Assembly (NCBI GenBank): GCA_910579395.1
Contig: CAJTUC010000002.1
Location: 1 to 64,000 of the forward strand
Source: an uncultured Lachnospiraceae bacterium
Lineage (GTDB): Bacteria; Bacillota; Clostridia; Lachnospirales; Lachnospiraceae
DNA: 64,000 nucleotides
Direction: 5' to 3'
Made by a program: the position numbers and the translations under genes
The notes under the pieces: generated by a model
What the model was told of the DNA's origin: nothing
Databases searched by the model: none
The model's input: the letters and a program-made list of their open reading frames with translations, nothing else
Part shown: piece by piece, positions 36,836 to 45,502 of the stretch
Position numbering within the stretch: position 1 is the first letter of the stretch
How the letters are laid out: every line of letters begins with the position of its first letter

Positions 36836-37345
36836 TCATTGTTCGCTTTTATGAATTTCATCAAAAATATAACTCTCTACGCTTTCTTTCGGAATTGACA
36901 ATGCGAGCGACATTTCACTGTAAAGCAGTTCTTCCGCTTTCTTCAAATAATGCTCGTCGGAAGAAAGTACTTTTTTGCCCTGCTGCACCCGGTCCTGCTT
37001 ACGCAGATACAAAGTCTTAATGATCTGTACAAGGCTCTGACAGTCATACGTTCTGATCGCTTCTTTATACATTTGTTCTCTTGTCTTTTCTTCCTTGATC
37101 CAGACCGTTTCAATATCCGGAATCCTTCCGATCAACAGCTTCGCGGCTTTTTCGTCCATAATCTTTCTCATAACGATCTTCTCATTGTCCACCGGCGTAT
37201 AAATGGTGCTCCCCTTCTCGAAAACCGGTTCTAAAATATAATATTTCCGTTTTTTATCCAATTTGTCAATCGGATTCCCGGTAACTGCTGTAACGCGGCA
37301 TACTCCATGCCCCCCACACATAATCAATTCACCTGCTTCAAACAT
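36836..37345 (-). CDS. CarD/CdnL family RNA polymerase-binding regulator
   Basis: A 169-aa protein with an N-terminal RNA-polymerase interacting Tudor-like domain (MFEAGELIMCGGHGVCRV, then YYILEPVFEKGSTIYTPVDN) and a helical C-terminal DNA-contacting domain (KREQ-type helices ending ESYIFDEI). CarD proteins bind the RNA polymerase beta subunit and stabilise open complexes, mainly at rRNA promoters. Monocistronic with GGAGG before the ATG. Confidence 0.88.
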   Translation of the reverse strand: MFEAGELIMCGGHGVCRVTAVTGNPIDKLDKKRKYYILEPVFEKGSTIYTPVDNEKIVMRKIMDEKAAKLLIGRIPDIETVWIKEEKTREQMYKEAIRTYDCQSLVQIIKTLYLRKQDRVQQGKKVLSSDEHYLKKAEELLYSEMSLALSIPKESVESYIFDEIHKSEQ

Positions 37346-37493
37346 TTTCTCGCCTCCTAACGCCGAAAAACAGGAAATAAATTTCCTTTACCAACTCTTT
37401 ACTTCTATAACCCATATCTTTAGTTTAGCATTAAAAAATTGAAAATGTAAGCGATTTTTTAATCTATGCGTGATTTTTCTGCATTCCTTTTAT

Positions 37494-39269
37494 CTATTTC
37501 AGCTCATTCGCCGTCTTATAAAAATGATAATAAATGCCCTGACAGGCAAGCAGCTGTTCGTGATTTCCCTCTTCCACAATTCCCTCTTCCGTCAATACCA
37601 GAATCCGGTCAGAATTACGAATACTGGAAAGTCTGTGCGCTATCGTGATCGTTGTCCTGCCCTTTGCCAGCTCCTGCAAAGACCTTGCCACCTGAAATTC
37701 GCTTTCGTTATCCAGAGCCGAAGTCGCTTCATCCAGTATCAGGATCGGCGGATTCTTCAAAAAGACTCTCGCAATGCTGATACGCTGTTTCTGTCCGCCG
37801 GAAAGCTTGACGCCCCGCTCCCCTACATAAGTATCATACCCATCTTTCAGCGTTTCTATAAATTCATGTGCTCCGGCCCTCTTTGCGGCCTCCATGACTT
37901 CCTCCCTCGTTGCCTTTTCCCTGCCATATGCGATATTTTCATAGACCGTACCGGAAAAAAGATAGACATCCTGCTGTACCATACCGATATTCTGCCGCAG
38001 GCTCTTTATCGTATAATGGTTTACGTTCTGTCCATCCAAAACGATTTTCCCTTCATCCACATTGTAGAAACGGGGAATCAGATTGCACAGCGTCGTCTTT
38101 CCGCCGCCGGAGGGCCCCACGATAGCAATTTTTTCCCCCGCGTGAATATCCAGATTCAAATCCCGGAAAACAATATTGTGATCATCCGGATAAGCGAAAC
38201 TTACATTCCGGAAAGAAATATCTCCTTTTACATTCTCACAGGGCACGGCATCCGGTTCATCGAAAATCTCGATATCGCTGTCCATGATCTCCACAAAACG
38301 TTCTATTCCTGTCATACCCCTCTGGAACTGTTCAGCGAACTCAATGATTCTCCGAATTGTCGCGATCAGCGTGGAAACATACATCACATATGCTACCAGA
38401 TCGCCGGGTGAAATCAGCTCCTTTACCATAAAAATACCGCCGGCCGCCACGACGATCAGATACATCAATCCGTCAAATGCCCTCGTCGTCGTTCCAAAAG
38501 CCGCCATAAATTTATAGGTTTCTTTCTTGATCAGGAAAAATTTCTGATTATCTTCTTCGAACTTCTCCTTTTCTTTTTCTTCGTTCGTAAAAGCCTTGAC
38601 GACCTTCTGTCCGAGCAGACTGTCTTCAATTCTCGCATTCAGTTCCCCTATCTGTACTCTCTGCTTCCGGAACGCCGCGCGCAGCCGCAGATTGATAACG
38701 GTACAGACAATTATCATAACGGGCACGACTGCAAATATGATCAGCGTCAGCCAGAAATTAATGCCGGACAGAATAATAAAGGATATGACTGCCTTGATTG
38801 CCGCGATAAAAAATTCTTCGGGACAGTGATGGGAAAATTCCGTCACATCAAACAGGTCATTGGTAATCCGCCCCATAATCTGTCCGACTTTCGTATTATT
38901 ATAGTAGGTATCGGAAAGCCTCTGCAAATGTGCATAAGCATCTCGCCGCATATCGGTCTCCATTTGGGTTCCCATGACATGCCCCGTATATGCCATATAG
39001 AAATTGGCCATCGCATCGATAATCCTCAGCACCAGGTACAGAGCGCTCATGCGAAGTATCACCTGAACACTCAGCGCCGCCAGATCATTCATACCCGTAT
39101 TCGTTATGTACCGCATGATCATAGGCAGAACCATTTCACAAATAGTCGTCAGCCCTGCACAGAATAGGTCAATTACAACAATTTTCCAATATTTCCGGTA
39201 ATATGGAAGAAATCTTTTCAGCAATTCTCCCGCGCTGTATTTCGATACCGTTTCTATCTGTTGTTCCAT
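37494..39269 (-). CDS. ABC exporter half-transporter, homodimer type
   Basis: A 591-aa protein with six TM helices (residues about 25-310) and a complete ATP-binding domain: GPSGGGKTTLCNLI, KLSGGQKQRISIAR and ILILDEATSALDNE. All catalytic residues are canonical, so it can work as a homodimer. It resembles the MsbA/MdlB multidrug or lipid exporters. The start at 39269 follows GGGGGT. It is separated from ahcY by 184 bases that contain a terminator-like hairpin. Confidence 0.9.
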   Translation of the reverse strand: MEQQIETVSKYSAGELLKRFLPYYRKYWKIVVIDLFCAGLTTICEMVLPMIMRYITNTGMNDLAALSVQVILRMSALYLVLRIIDAMANFYMAYTGHVMGTQMETDMRRDAYAHLQRLSDTYYNNTKVGQIMGRITNDLFDVTEFSHHCPEEFFIAAIKAVISFIILSGINFWLTLIIFAVVPVMIIVCTVINLRLRAAFRKQRVQIGELNARIEDSLLGQKVVKAFTNEEKEKEKFEEDNQKFFLIKKETYKFMAAFGTTTRAFDGLMYLIVVAAGGIFMVKELISPGDLVAYVMYVSTLIATIRRIIEFAEQFQRGMTGIERFVEIMDSDIEIFDEPDAVPCENVKGDISFRNVSFAYPDDHNIVFRDLNLDIHAGEKIAIVGPSGGGKTTLCNLIPRFYNVDEGKIVLDGQNVNHYTIKSLRQNIGMVQQDVYLFSGTVYENIAYGREKATREEVMEAAKRAGAHEFIETLKDGYDTYVGERGVKLSGGQKQRISIARVFLKNPPILILDEATSALDNESEFQVARSLQELAKGRTTITIAHRLSSIRNSDRILVLTEEGIVEEGNHEQLLACQGIYYHFYKTANELK

Positions 39270-39418
39270 TTTTACCCCCATCTGTCTGCTTCAACAGACA
39301 CTCAAATTCAATAGTTGAAAACGCTTTTCTTTCAACCTTATAACCATACCTTTCCCCAATCCTCGAGTTTGGGTCATCAGGCACCACCTTACCACCATCT
39401 TCTTATTACAAAGCAAAT

Positions 39419-39445
39419 CCCCCTGTATCGTAAGAATACAAGGGG
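39419..39445 (-). terminator. Possible terminator after ahcY
   Basis: A hairpin of about 10 bp with one mismatch (CCCCtTGTAT / ATACAgGGGG on the minus strand) lies 9 bases after the ahcY stop. The following U-run is weak. Confidence 0.45.
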
Positions 39446-39453
39446 AAAAGTCT

Positions 39454-40701
39454 TTACAAAGAATAACTGTTCAAATATCTTTCCTGCTCCGGCGTCAGCA
39501 CATCGATTTCTTTTCCGAGGAATGCAAGTTTCCGTTTTGCAACGTCCTTATCTACTTCCTCCGGCACATCGATCAGCTTCTCTTTCAGCTCGCTTCCATG
39601 CTCCACCAGATATTTTGCGGACAGCGCCTGAATCGCAAAGCTCATATCCATGATTTCCGCCGGATGTCCGTCTCCGGCCGCCAGATTAACGAGTCTTCCT
39701 TCCGCAAGGACGAAAATCCACTGTCCGGTCGGAAGCTTATATCCCATAATATTCTTTCTCTGCTCTCTGCTTTCCACTGCATTTGCTTTCAGCCATGCCA
39801 TATCGATTTCACAGTCAAAATGGCCTGCATTACACAGAATCGCGCCTTCCTTCATAACTGCAAAATCTTCTTTATCGATAACGCCGTCACAACCTGTTAC
39901 GGTAACGAAGAAATCACCGACTTTGGCCGCTTCCTGCATCGGCATAACATCGAATCCATCCATAACGGCTTCGATTGCTTTGATCGGATCGATTTCGGTA
40001 ACGATGACTCTTGCGCCGAGGCCTTTCGCCCTCATTGCCGTTCCCTTACCGCACCATCCATAACCTGCTACAACGACAATCTTACCCGCTACGATCAGGT
40101 TCGTCGTTCTGTTGATACCATCCCATACGGACTGGCCCGTACCATATCTGTTGTCAAAGAAATGCTTGCAGGCTGCATTATTTACGCGCACCATCGGGAA
40201 TTTTAATTCCCCTGCCTTATTCATCGCTTCCAGACGGATGATACCGGTTGTCGTCTCTTCGCAGCCGCCGATGATATTCGGAATCAGCTCCGGCATATCC
40301 TTATGCACCATATTGACCAGATCGCCGCCGTCATCGATGATGATATTCGGTCCCGCCTCCAATACGTGGCGGATGTGTTTCTCATATTCTTCCTGTGTCG
40401 CATCATACCATGCGTGCACTTCCAGCCCTGCCTTCACCAGCGCTGCCGCCACATCATCCTGTGTGGACAACGGATTGGAACCCGTTACATACATATCCGC
40501 TCCGCCCGCTTTTAATACGAGGCACAGATAAGCTGTTTTCGCTTCCAGGTGCACGGATAAAGCTACTTTTTTCCCTGCAAACGGTTTGGACTCGGAAAAT
40601 TCTTTCTCCAGAGTACGAAGCAGGTCGCAGTTCCTTTTGACCCATTCGATCTTTCTTTCGCCTGACTCGGCTAAGTTAATGTCTCTGATTTCGCTGCTCA
40701 T
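39454..40701 (-). CDS. Adenosylhomocysteinase
   Basis: A 415-aa NAD-dependent enzyme that splits S-adenosylhomocysteine into adenosine and homocysteine, removing the product of SAM-dependent methylations. Seen are IDDGGDLVNMVH, EETTTGIIRL, the FDNRYGTGQSVWDGI segment, the NAD loop GYGWCGKGTAMRAKGLGA, TVTGCDGVID and the C-terminal RYLNSYSL. The length is that of the short bacterial and archaeal type without the 40-residue insert. A separate SAH/MTA deaminase gene lies at 45.5 kb. Confidence 0.94.
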   Translation of the reverse strand: MSSEIRDINLAESGERKIEWVKRNCDLLRTLEKEFSESKPFAGKKVALSVHLEAKTAYLCLVLKAGGADMYVTGSNPLSTQDDVAAALVKAGLEVHAWYDATQEEYEKHIRHVLEAGPNIIIDDGGDLVNMVHKDMPELIPNIIGGCEETTTGIIRLEAMNKAGELKFPMVRVNNAACKHFFDNRYGTGQSVWDGINRTTNLIVAGKIVVVAGYGWCGKGTAMRAKGLGARVIVTEIDPIKAIEAVMDGFDVMPMQEAAKVGDFFVTVTGCDGVIDKEDFAVMKEGAILCNAGHFDCEIDMAWLKANAVESREQRKNIMGYKLPTGQWIFVLAEGRLVNLAAGDGHPAEIMDMSFAIQALSAKYLVEHGSELKEKLIDVPEEVDKDVAKRKLAFLGKEIDVLTPEQERYLNSYSL

Positions 40702-40751
40702 AAAATTTCCTCCTTCAAAATTAAAATACAGTAACCAGCCGAATTTTTATT

Positions 40752-40783
40752 ATAGTGATGGTCGTCTGTCCTATCATCACTAT
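40752..40783 (-). promoter_or_regulatory. Hairpin in the ahcY leader
   Basis: A perfect 9-bp stem, ATAGTGATG with CATCACTAT, closes a 14-base loop about 50 bases upstream of the ahcY start codon. It does not match the SAH or SAM riboswitch cores as far as can be seen; it may be an operator palindrome or a leader hairpin. Confidence 0.4.
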
Positions 40784-40868
40784 TTACTATTGTATATAAA
40801 AGTCATGCTTTTTACCAGCATTTCTTTCATAATACGCAAATTTTTTTACCGAACCGCTCCTGAACCTC

Positions 40869-41243
40869 TCAATCCCAGAGCCCCATCTCTTCTTCCTGAA
40901 GCGCCCTTTCTCCGCACACAGGGCATGCTGTATCCTCGACGTTCTGAATCAGCTCCGTATCGTGTCCGCACACAGGACACCCACCGATAAAATTCGATTT
41001 CCCCATCGGCGTAAAGACCGGAACACTCACGATTTTACAGCAATATTCACAATGTGCCGGTCGATAGGAAAAATCATAGATTGGAAATTCCATATCCTCC
41101 ACGCTCTTATAGATTCCCTTCTGCATTACCTCCGGGAAAACGGGAACGACGTTCTCTAACATACCATGCTTCAGTCCGCATCCGGTCTGCACCTGCCAGT
41201 CCCTTCTGCATGATCTGCAGGTAATTTTCCTTATTTCGCCCAT
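40869..41243 (-). CDS. Zinc-ribbon protein, function unknown
   Basis: A 124-aa protein with four Cys pairs: CRSC near the N terminus, CEYCCK in the middle, then CPVCGHD and CPVCGER near the C terminus, suggesting two zinc ribbons. No other domain is recognised and no signal peptide is present. The start at 41243 is preferred because AAGGGG stands 6-8 bases before it. It is between ahcY and the metalloprotease flagellin, without an evident link to either. Confidence 0.65.
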   Translation of the reverse strand: MGEIRKITCRSCRRDWQVQTGCGLKHGMLENVVPVFPEVMQKGIYKSVEDMEFPIYDFSYRPAHCEYCCKIVSVPVFTPMGKSNFIGGCPVCGHDTELIQNVEDTACPVCGERALQEEEMGLWD

Positions 41244-41271
41244 ACATGCCCCTTTCATCCATCGGCTGCTA

Positions 41272-43131
41272 TCAGCCTAACAGGCTGAGTATCATCTGGC
41301 TCTGCTGATTTGCCTGCGCCAGCATGGAAGTTCCTGCCTGCATCAGAATCTGGTTGTTGGAAAACCGCACCATTTCTTCCGCTATGTCCGTATCTCTGAT
41401 TCTGGATTCCGCTGCCGTCGTATTCTCCGTAACATTCTCCAGATTATTGATCGTATGCTCCAGACGGTTCTGTATCGCACCGTAATAACTCCTTGCGCTG
41501 CTGACTGCGGTGATCGCCGCCTTAACTGTATTGATCGCATTATCGGCGTCTTCTGTCGTCTTTACGTTCGTCTCTTCCAGTCCGAGCGCCATCGTATTCA
41601 TCTGGAAAAGGTTTACCTCTATATGCTGCCCCGCTTCCGCGCCGACCTGTAAACCAATCTCCACCGGGCCGCTCAGATCGACGAAGACGTTGTCAACATA
41701 GAATCTGCTGTCGCTGCCGTTTGTATCAATTAAGGAAGAACCGCCGACATTCAGCGCATTTGTGATAACGGAACCCGCACCGCCTTTTGCTTCGTATGAC
41801 AGTTTTCTCACAAATTCCACAAGATCTGCATCGCCATTCTGAAACAAATTTTTTAACTGCTGTTCCGAATATCCCGAATGGTCCTTCAAGGCGGCATCCA
41901 GACTCTTTCCGTTCAGCAGATCTTCAAAGATCTTATTCATGCCGGCCGCGATATTCTGACCCGTTACAGCGGTCGAACCGCCGTTCTTTATATTTGACAG
42001 ATAGCCGGCATAAGCCGCTGCCAGATACCCATGCCCGTACGGCCTTCCCGCTACCGTATAATACTGTATGTATCTCTTAAAATTCGCATCCTGACTCGTA
42101 TCGTTCTCACTTGCCAGTTTATCCGCATAAAATGTCAGCGCATCATTCCAGCCGGTCGCAAAACCGCCGCCCGCAAGCTGTGCCGTTCCTTCTGCGAACC
42201 AGGTCGGAAATTTACTGCCTTTCCTGCCGCTCATGCCGTCCGTCAATGTATATTGCATTACCGAGTGCATCAACTCATGAGCCACCGTAGAGCGCAGCGC
42301 TTCGGCACGGCTGCCCGTTCCCTCTGCATCCGCCGCATTAAAATCCGCCGCATCGAATTTAATCGCCATTCCGAAAGGTTTTCCATTATTATAGAACCGG
42401 AAAGAAGCATATGCCAGCGTACGATTCGGCCCGTCTATATAAGAAACACTCAATCCAAGTTTGATCGTATCCGTACCGACCGCATTATTCAGTGCCGGAA
42501 AAGCATCCATAATCTGCTTTGCGGCACTCGGAATCAGCTCATTTGCGATCGTATCCGCCAGAACGCTTCCGCTGGAAACAGCCTGTACCCCCGCGCGGGA
42601 TACACCTGCGACACCATCTGCGCTGTTCACGAGCATAGAACCGTCCGTCAGATTATAGGTCAGCTCATAATTTTTCGATTCCATTTGGGACGCGTAATAT
42701 GGTGAATGACCGCCATCCGGAAAGAGATCGATTTCATTAAAAGTCGTCCGATCCGTTATCCCGTCAATCTCCGTCTTTAACTGCTGTACTTCCGCATCCA
42801 CCATCATCCGGTCGGAATCCGTTAAGGTTCCGGTCGCCGCTTTGACCGACAATTCATTCATCCGGTGGAGCATATCATGAATCTCATTCATGGCTCCTTC
42901 CGCCGTCTGCACCATGGAAATACCATCCTGTGCATTAAGCGACGCCTGCGTCAGACCCCTGACCTGTCTGCGCATTTTTTCAGAAATAGATAACCCGGCC
43001 GCATCATCTGCAGCCCGGTTAATTTTATAACCAGACGATAGTCTTTCCGTTGATTTCGCTGTTTTCTTTGTCGTAATACCAAGCTGTCGTTCGGCATTCC
43101 ATGCCGCTATGTTTGTTTGAGCCGAAAGCAT
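41272..43131 (-). CDS. Flagellin with inserted zinc metallopeptidase domain (flagellinolysin)
   Basis: A 619-aa flagellin. Residues 1 to about 140 are a canonical N-terminal D0/D1 region (STERLSSGYKINRAADDAAG) and the last about 110 residues a canonical C-terminal one (YYGAIQNRLEHTINNLEN to MILSLLG). Between them lies a peptidase domain of about 330 residues with HELMH at 285-289 and a candidate third zinc ligand, Glu314, in WFAEGTAQL, the gluzincin pattern. This is the architecture of flagellinolysin, known from Clostridium haemolyticum and other bacteria, in which the filament surface is proteolytic. A sigma-28 promoter lies upstream. Confidence 0.92.
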   Translation of the reverse strand: MLSAQTNIAAWNAERQLGITTKKTAKSTERLSSGYKINRAADDAAGLSISEKMRRQVRGLTQASLNAQDGISMVQTAEGAMNEIHDMLHRMNELSVKAATGTLTDSDRMMVDAEVQQLKTEIDGITDRTTFNEIDLFPDGGHSPYYASQMESKNYELTYNLTDGSMLVNSADGVAGVSRAGVQAVSSGSVLADTIANELIPSAAKQIMDAFPALNNAVGTDTIKLGLSVSYIDGPNRTLAYASFRFYNNGKPFGMAIKFDAADFNAADAEGTGSRAEALRSTVAHELMHSVMQYTLTDGMSGRKGSKFPTWFAEGTAQLAGGGFATGWNDALTFYADKLASENDTSQDANFKRYIQYYTVAGRPYGHGYLAAAYAGYLSNIKNGGSTAVTGQNIAAGMNKIFEDLLNGKSLDAALKDHSGYSEQQLKNLFQNGDADLVEFVRKLSYEAKGGAGSVITNALNVGGSSLIDTNGSDSRFYVDNVFVDLSGPVEIGLQVGAEAGQHIEVNLFQMNTMALGLEETNVKTTEDADNAINTVKAAITAVSSARSYYGAIQNRLEHTINNLENVTENTTAAESRIRDTDIAEEMVRFSNNQILMQAGTSMLAQANQQSQMILSLLG

Positions 43132-43191
43132 TCCTTTGCCCCCCCCAGATGAATTTCTGAGGCAATAAAATTGACAGTGTTATTTTGAAGT

Positions 43192-43219
43192 ATATCGGCA
43201 TACATTGCCATTAAAATTA
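43192..43219 (-). promoter_or_regulatory. Sigma-28 promoter of the metalloprotease flagellin
   Basis: On the minus strand TAAT (43216-43219) is followed after 16 bases by GCCGATAT (43192-43199), an exact match to the sigma-D -10 element. It ends about 60 bases before the start codon, so this flagellin is expressed with the late flagellar genes. Confidence 0.75.
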
Positions 43220-43247
43220 GTTTTTTTCTTCTTTTTTTCTTTCTTTA

Positions 43248-43276
43248 TTTTCAATCCCTTGCTGATGTTGTATAAT
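43248..43276 (+). promoter_or_regulatory. Promoter of the chemoreceptor gene
   Basis: TTCAAT (43248-43253), 17 bases and a consensus TATAAT (43271-43276) precede the start by 65 bases. No sigma-28 element was found in this direction, so the receptor appears to use the housekeeping sigma. Confidence 0.5.
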
Positions 43277-43340
43277 GTTGACAGTTTATTGCGACATTAG
43301 TCGAAAGGTTGTATGACAATATAGTGTGGAGGTATTTTCT

Positions 43341-45434
43341 ATGAAAACGATTAAAGTAAAAATCATTGCTTCCGTCATTTTATGTGCGCTTCTATCGGCT
43401 GCTGTGTGCGGCGGACTGAGCATCCTTACCTCTAAGACCGTTTCCGATGAAACGTCAAGAGAATATATGCTGCTCTGCACACAAAACGCGAGCGCCGTAC
43501 TGGACCGTATGATGGGCAATGTAGAGCTATCGGTTGAAAATCTGTATAGCGTTGCCCTGGAACGATTGGACGATGTGGAAGAATTTAAAACGAATCCGGC
43601 CTATGTAGAAAGCTACACGGAGGAAATTGCCGATATTCTTCTTGAAATCGCGCAGAATACCAGCGGTACGCTTACGGCGTATATCCGCTATAACCCGGAA
43701 TTCACAGACCCGACCAGCGGTCTTTTCTATACGAGAGACAGCAGCGACGGCGAATTCACCAGCATAACCCCGACCGATTTCTCCATGTATGAGCCGGATG
43801 ACCTTGAACATGTCGGCTGGTATTATATTCCGGTCAATAACAAAAAGCCAACCTGGATGGAACCCTATCTAAATTCCAATATCAACGTTTATATGATATC
43901 TTATGTCATTCCGATTTATATCAACGGAGAATCCATCGGTATCATCGGAATGGATATTGAATTCAGTACTTTTACCAACATTGTAGACCAATCCAATATC
44001 TTTGATGCCGGTTACGCTTATCTGGCAAACGCAGACGGCAAGGTCATGTACCATAAAGAGTTTGATGTCGGAACCTCTCTTGCAGATGCGGACAGCGGTC
44101 TTGCCAATGCGGCCGCCGCCATTGCGGATGACTCACAGGAAAATACCTTTGTTACTTATTCCTATAAGGGACAGCGCAAAGATATGTTCTATACGATATT
44201 GGCGAACGGCATGCGCTATGTTATGACCGTTCCGGAAAAAGAATTTACGGCACAAGCCAATAACAATATGATTGCGATTTTGCTTGGCGCTCTGGTAGCA
44301 GTCGTTCTGTCTGCTATTATCGGTGTTATCCTTTCCCTCGGCATCGCCAAACCGATTACACAGATTACCGATGCCGTAAAAAGAACCGCAGAGTTTAACT
44401 TCGCACATAATCCGGCTAATGCCAAACTCTTCAAAAGAGCGGATGAAACCGGCGTTATGGCCCAGTCACTGCATAATATGCGCGCCAATCTCCGGACTAT
44501 GATTGCGGATATCCGACAGACTTACAGCGATCTGCAAAATACGATGAACCAGCTTTCCGAAATGACGGAACACGTCAATGCGATGAGTTTTGAAAACTCG
44601 GATACAACACAGGAACTTGCTGCGGCTATGGAACAGACCGCCGCAACGATGGAAAACGTCAACCAAATGCTCGGCAATATCAAAGAACGTTCCAGGGTCA
44701 TCAAGGAACGCTCCGAAGAAGGTCTTACCACTTCCATCGAAAGCAGGAACCGTGCCGATAACTTGAAATCTACTACCGATTCGGCAAGCAGTAAAACGAC
44801 CACCATGTATGAGGCGGTCAGCCGGAAAGCCACGGAAGCAGTGGAACAGTCAAAAGCAGTCGAGAAGATCAACCAGCTGACACAGGCCATTCTGGACATT
44901 TCCAGTCAGACAAATCTTCTGGCTCTCAATGCTTCTATCGAAGCCGCAAGAGCAGGAGAGGCCGGCCGCGGATTTGCAGTCGTTGCCGATGAAATCGGCA
45001 AACTGGCTTCTCAGACCTCTTCCACCGCAGGCGATATCAAAGGCATTATCGACGATGTCGTTATTGCGGTACACAATCTTGCCGACTGCCTGAATCAGAG
45101 TACCGGCTTCCTAGAACATACCGTTCTGAAAGATTACGACGAATTTATGCAGGTAGCAGATCAGTATACGCAGGATGCCGCTGAATTCGAAAACGATATG
45201 ACGATCATCAGTCAGGAAATCGAATCCCTGCTGGATGCTATCGTATCCATAGCAGATTCCGTGGACGGCATCAATACGACCGTAGGTGAATCAGCAGACA
45301 GTATAACCGGCATTGCGCAGAAGACACTGGAAGTAGCCGACGCCGTACAAGGTAACGCACAGCTGGTAGAACATAATGAAGAAGACCTGAAACGGATGGA
45401 ACGGATTATTGAGATGTTTAAAGATGAAAATTAA
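43341..45434 (+). CDS. Methyl-accepting chemotaxis protein with dCache-type sensor
   Basis: A 697-aa chemoreceptor. A TM helix at residues 7-30 is followed by an extracytoplasmic sensor of about 275 residues (to near 305) with dCache features such as WMEPYLNSNINVYMISYVIP and IIGMDIEFSTF. A second TM helix and HAMP domain come next, then the signalling domain with the hairpin tip QTNLLALNASIEAARAGEAG and GFAVVADEIGKLA. Ligand unknown; dCache receptors often bind amino acids. It is divergent from the metalloprotease flagellin. The start at 43341 follows GGAGGT. Confidence 0.93.
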   Translation: MKTIKVKIIASVILCALLSAAVCGGLSILTSKTVSDETSREYMLLCTQNASAVLDRMMGNVELSVENLYSVALERLDDVEEFKTNPAYVESYTEEIADILLEIAQNTSGTLTAYIRYNPEFTDPTSGLFYTRDSSDGEFTSITPTDFSMYEPDDLEHVGWYYIPVNNKKPTWMEPYLNSNINVYMISYVIPIYINGESIGIIGMDIEFSTFTNIVDQSNIFDAGYAYLANADGKVMYHKEFDVGTSLADADSGLANAAAAIADDSQENTFVTYSYKGQRKDMFYTILANGMRYVMTVPEKEFTAQANNNMIAILLGALVAVVLSAIIGVILSLGIAKPITQITDAVKRTAEFNFAHNPANAKLFKRADETGVMAQSLHNMRANLRTMIADIRQTYSDLQNTMNQLSEMTEHVNAMSFENSDTTQELAAAMEQTAATMENVNQMLGNIKERSRVIKERSEEGLTTSIESRNRADNLKSTTDSASSKTTTMYEAVSRKATEAVEQSKAVEKINQLTQAILDISSQTNLLALNASIEAARAGEAGRGFAVVADEIGKLASQTSSTAGDIKGIIDDVVIAVHNLADCLNQSTGFLEHTVLKDYDEFMQVADQYTQDAAEFENDMTIISQEIESLLDAIVSIADSVDGINTTVGESADSITGIAQKTLEVADAVQGNAQLVEHNEEDLKRMERIIEMFKDEN

Positions 45435-45461
45435 TCTCCAAATTCATTAAGTATTAAAATA

Positions 45462-45496
45462 TGCCGGCATTTCCAGATTATATGAAAATGCCGGCA
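45462..45496. terminator. Bidirectional terminator, chemoreceptor / deaminase
   Basis: An 11-bp stem (TGCCGGCATTT, 45462-45472, with 45486-45496) lies between two convergent genes with A and T tracts on both sides. Confidence 0.75.
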
Positions 45497-45502
45497 ATAC
45501 TT

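Noticed and set aside
40702..40868. SAH or SAM riboswitch upstream of ahcY
   Set aside because: Only a single 9-bp hairpin is visible; the conserved cores of the known SAH and SAM classes were not recognised.
42031..42705. 224-codon plus-strand ORF opposite the metalloprotease flagellin
   Set aside because: Arg/Ile-rich antisense frame without motifs, inside the peptidase domain of a clear gene.
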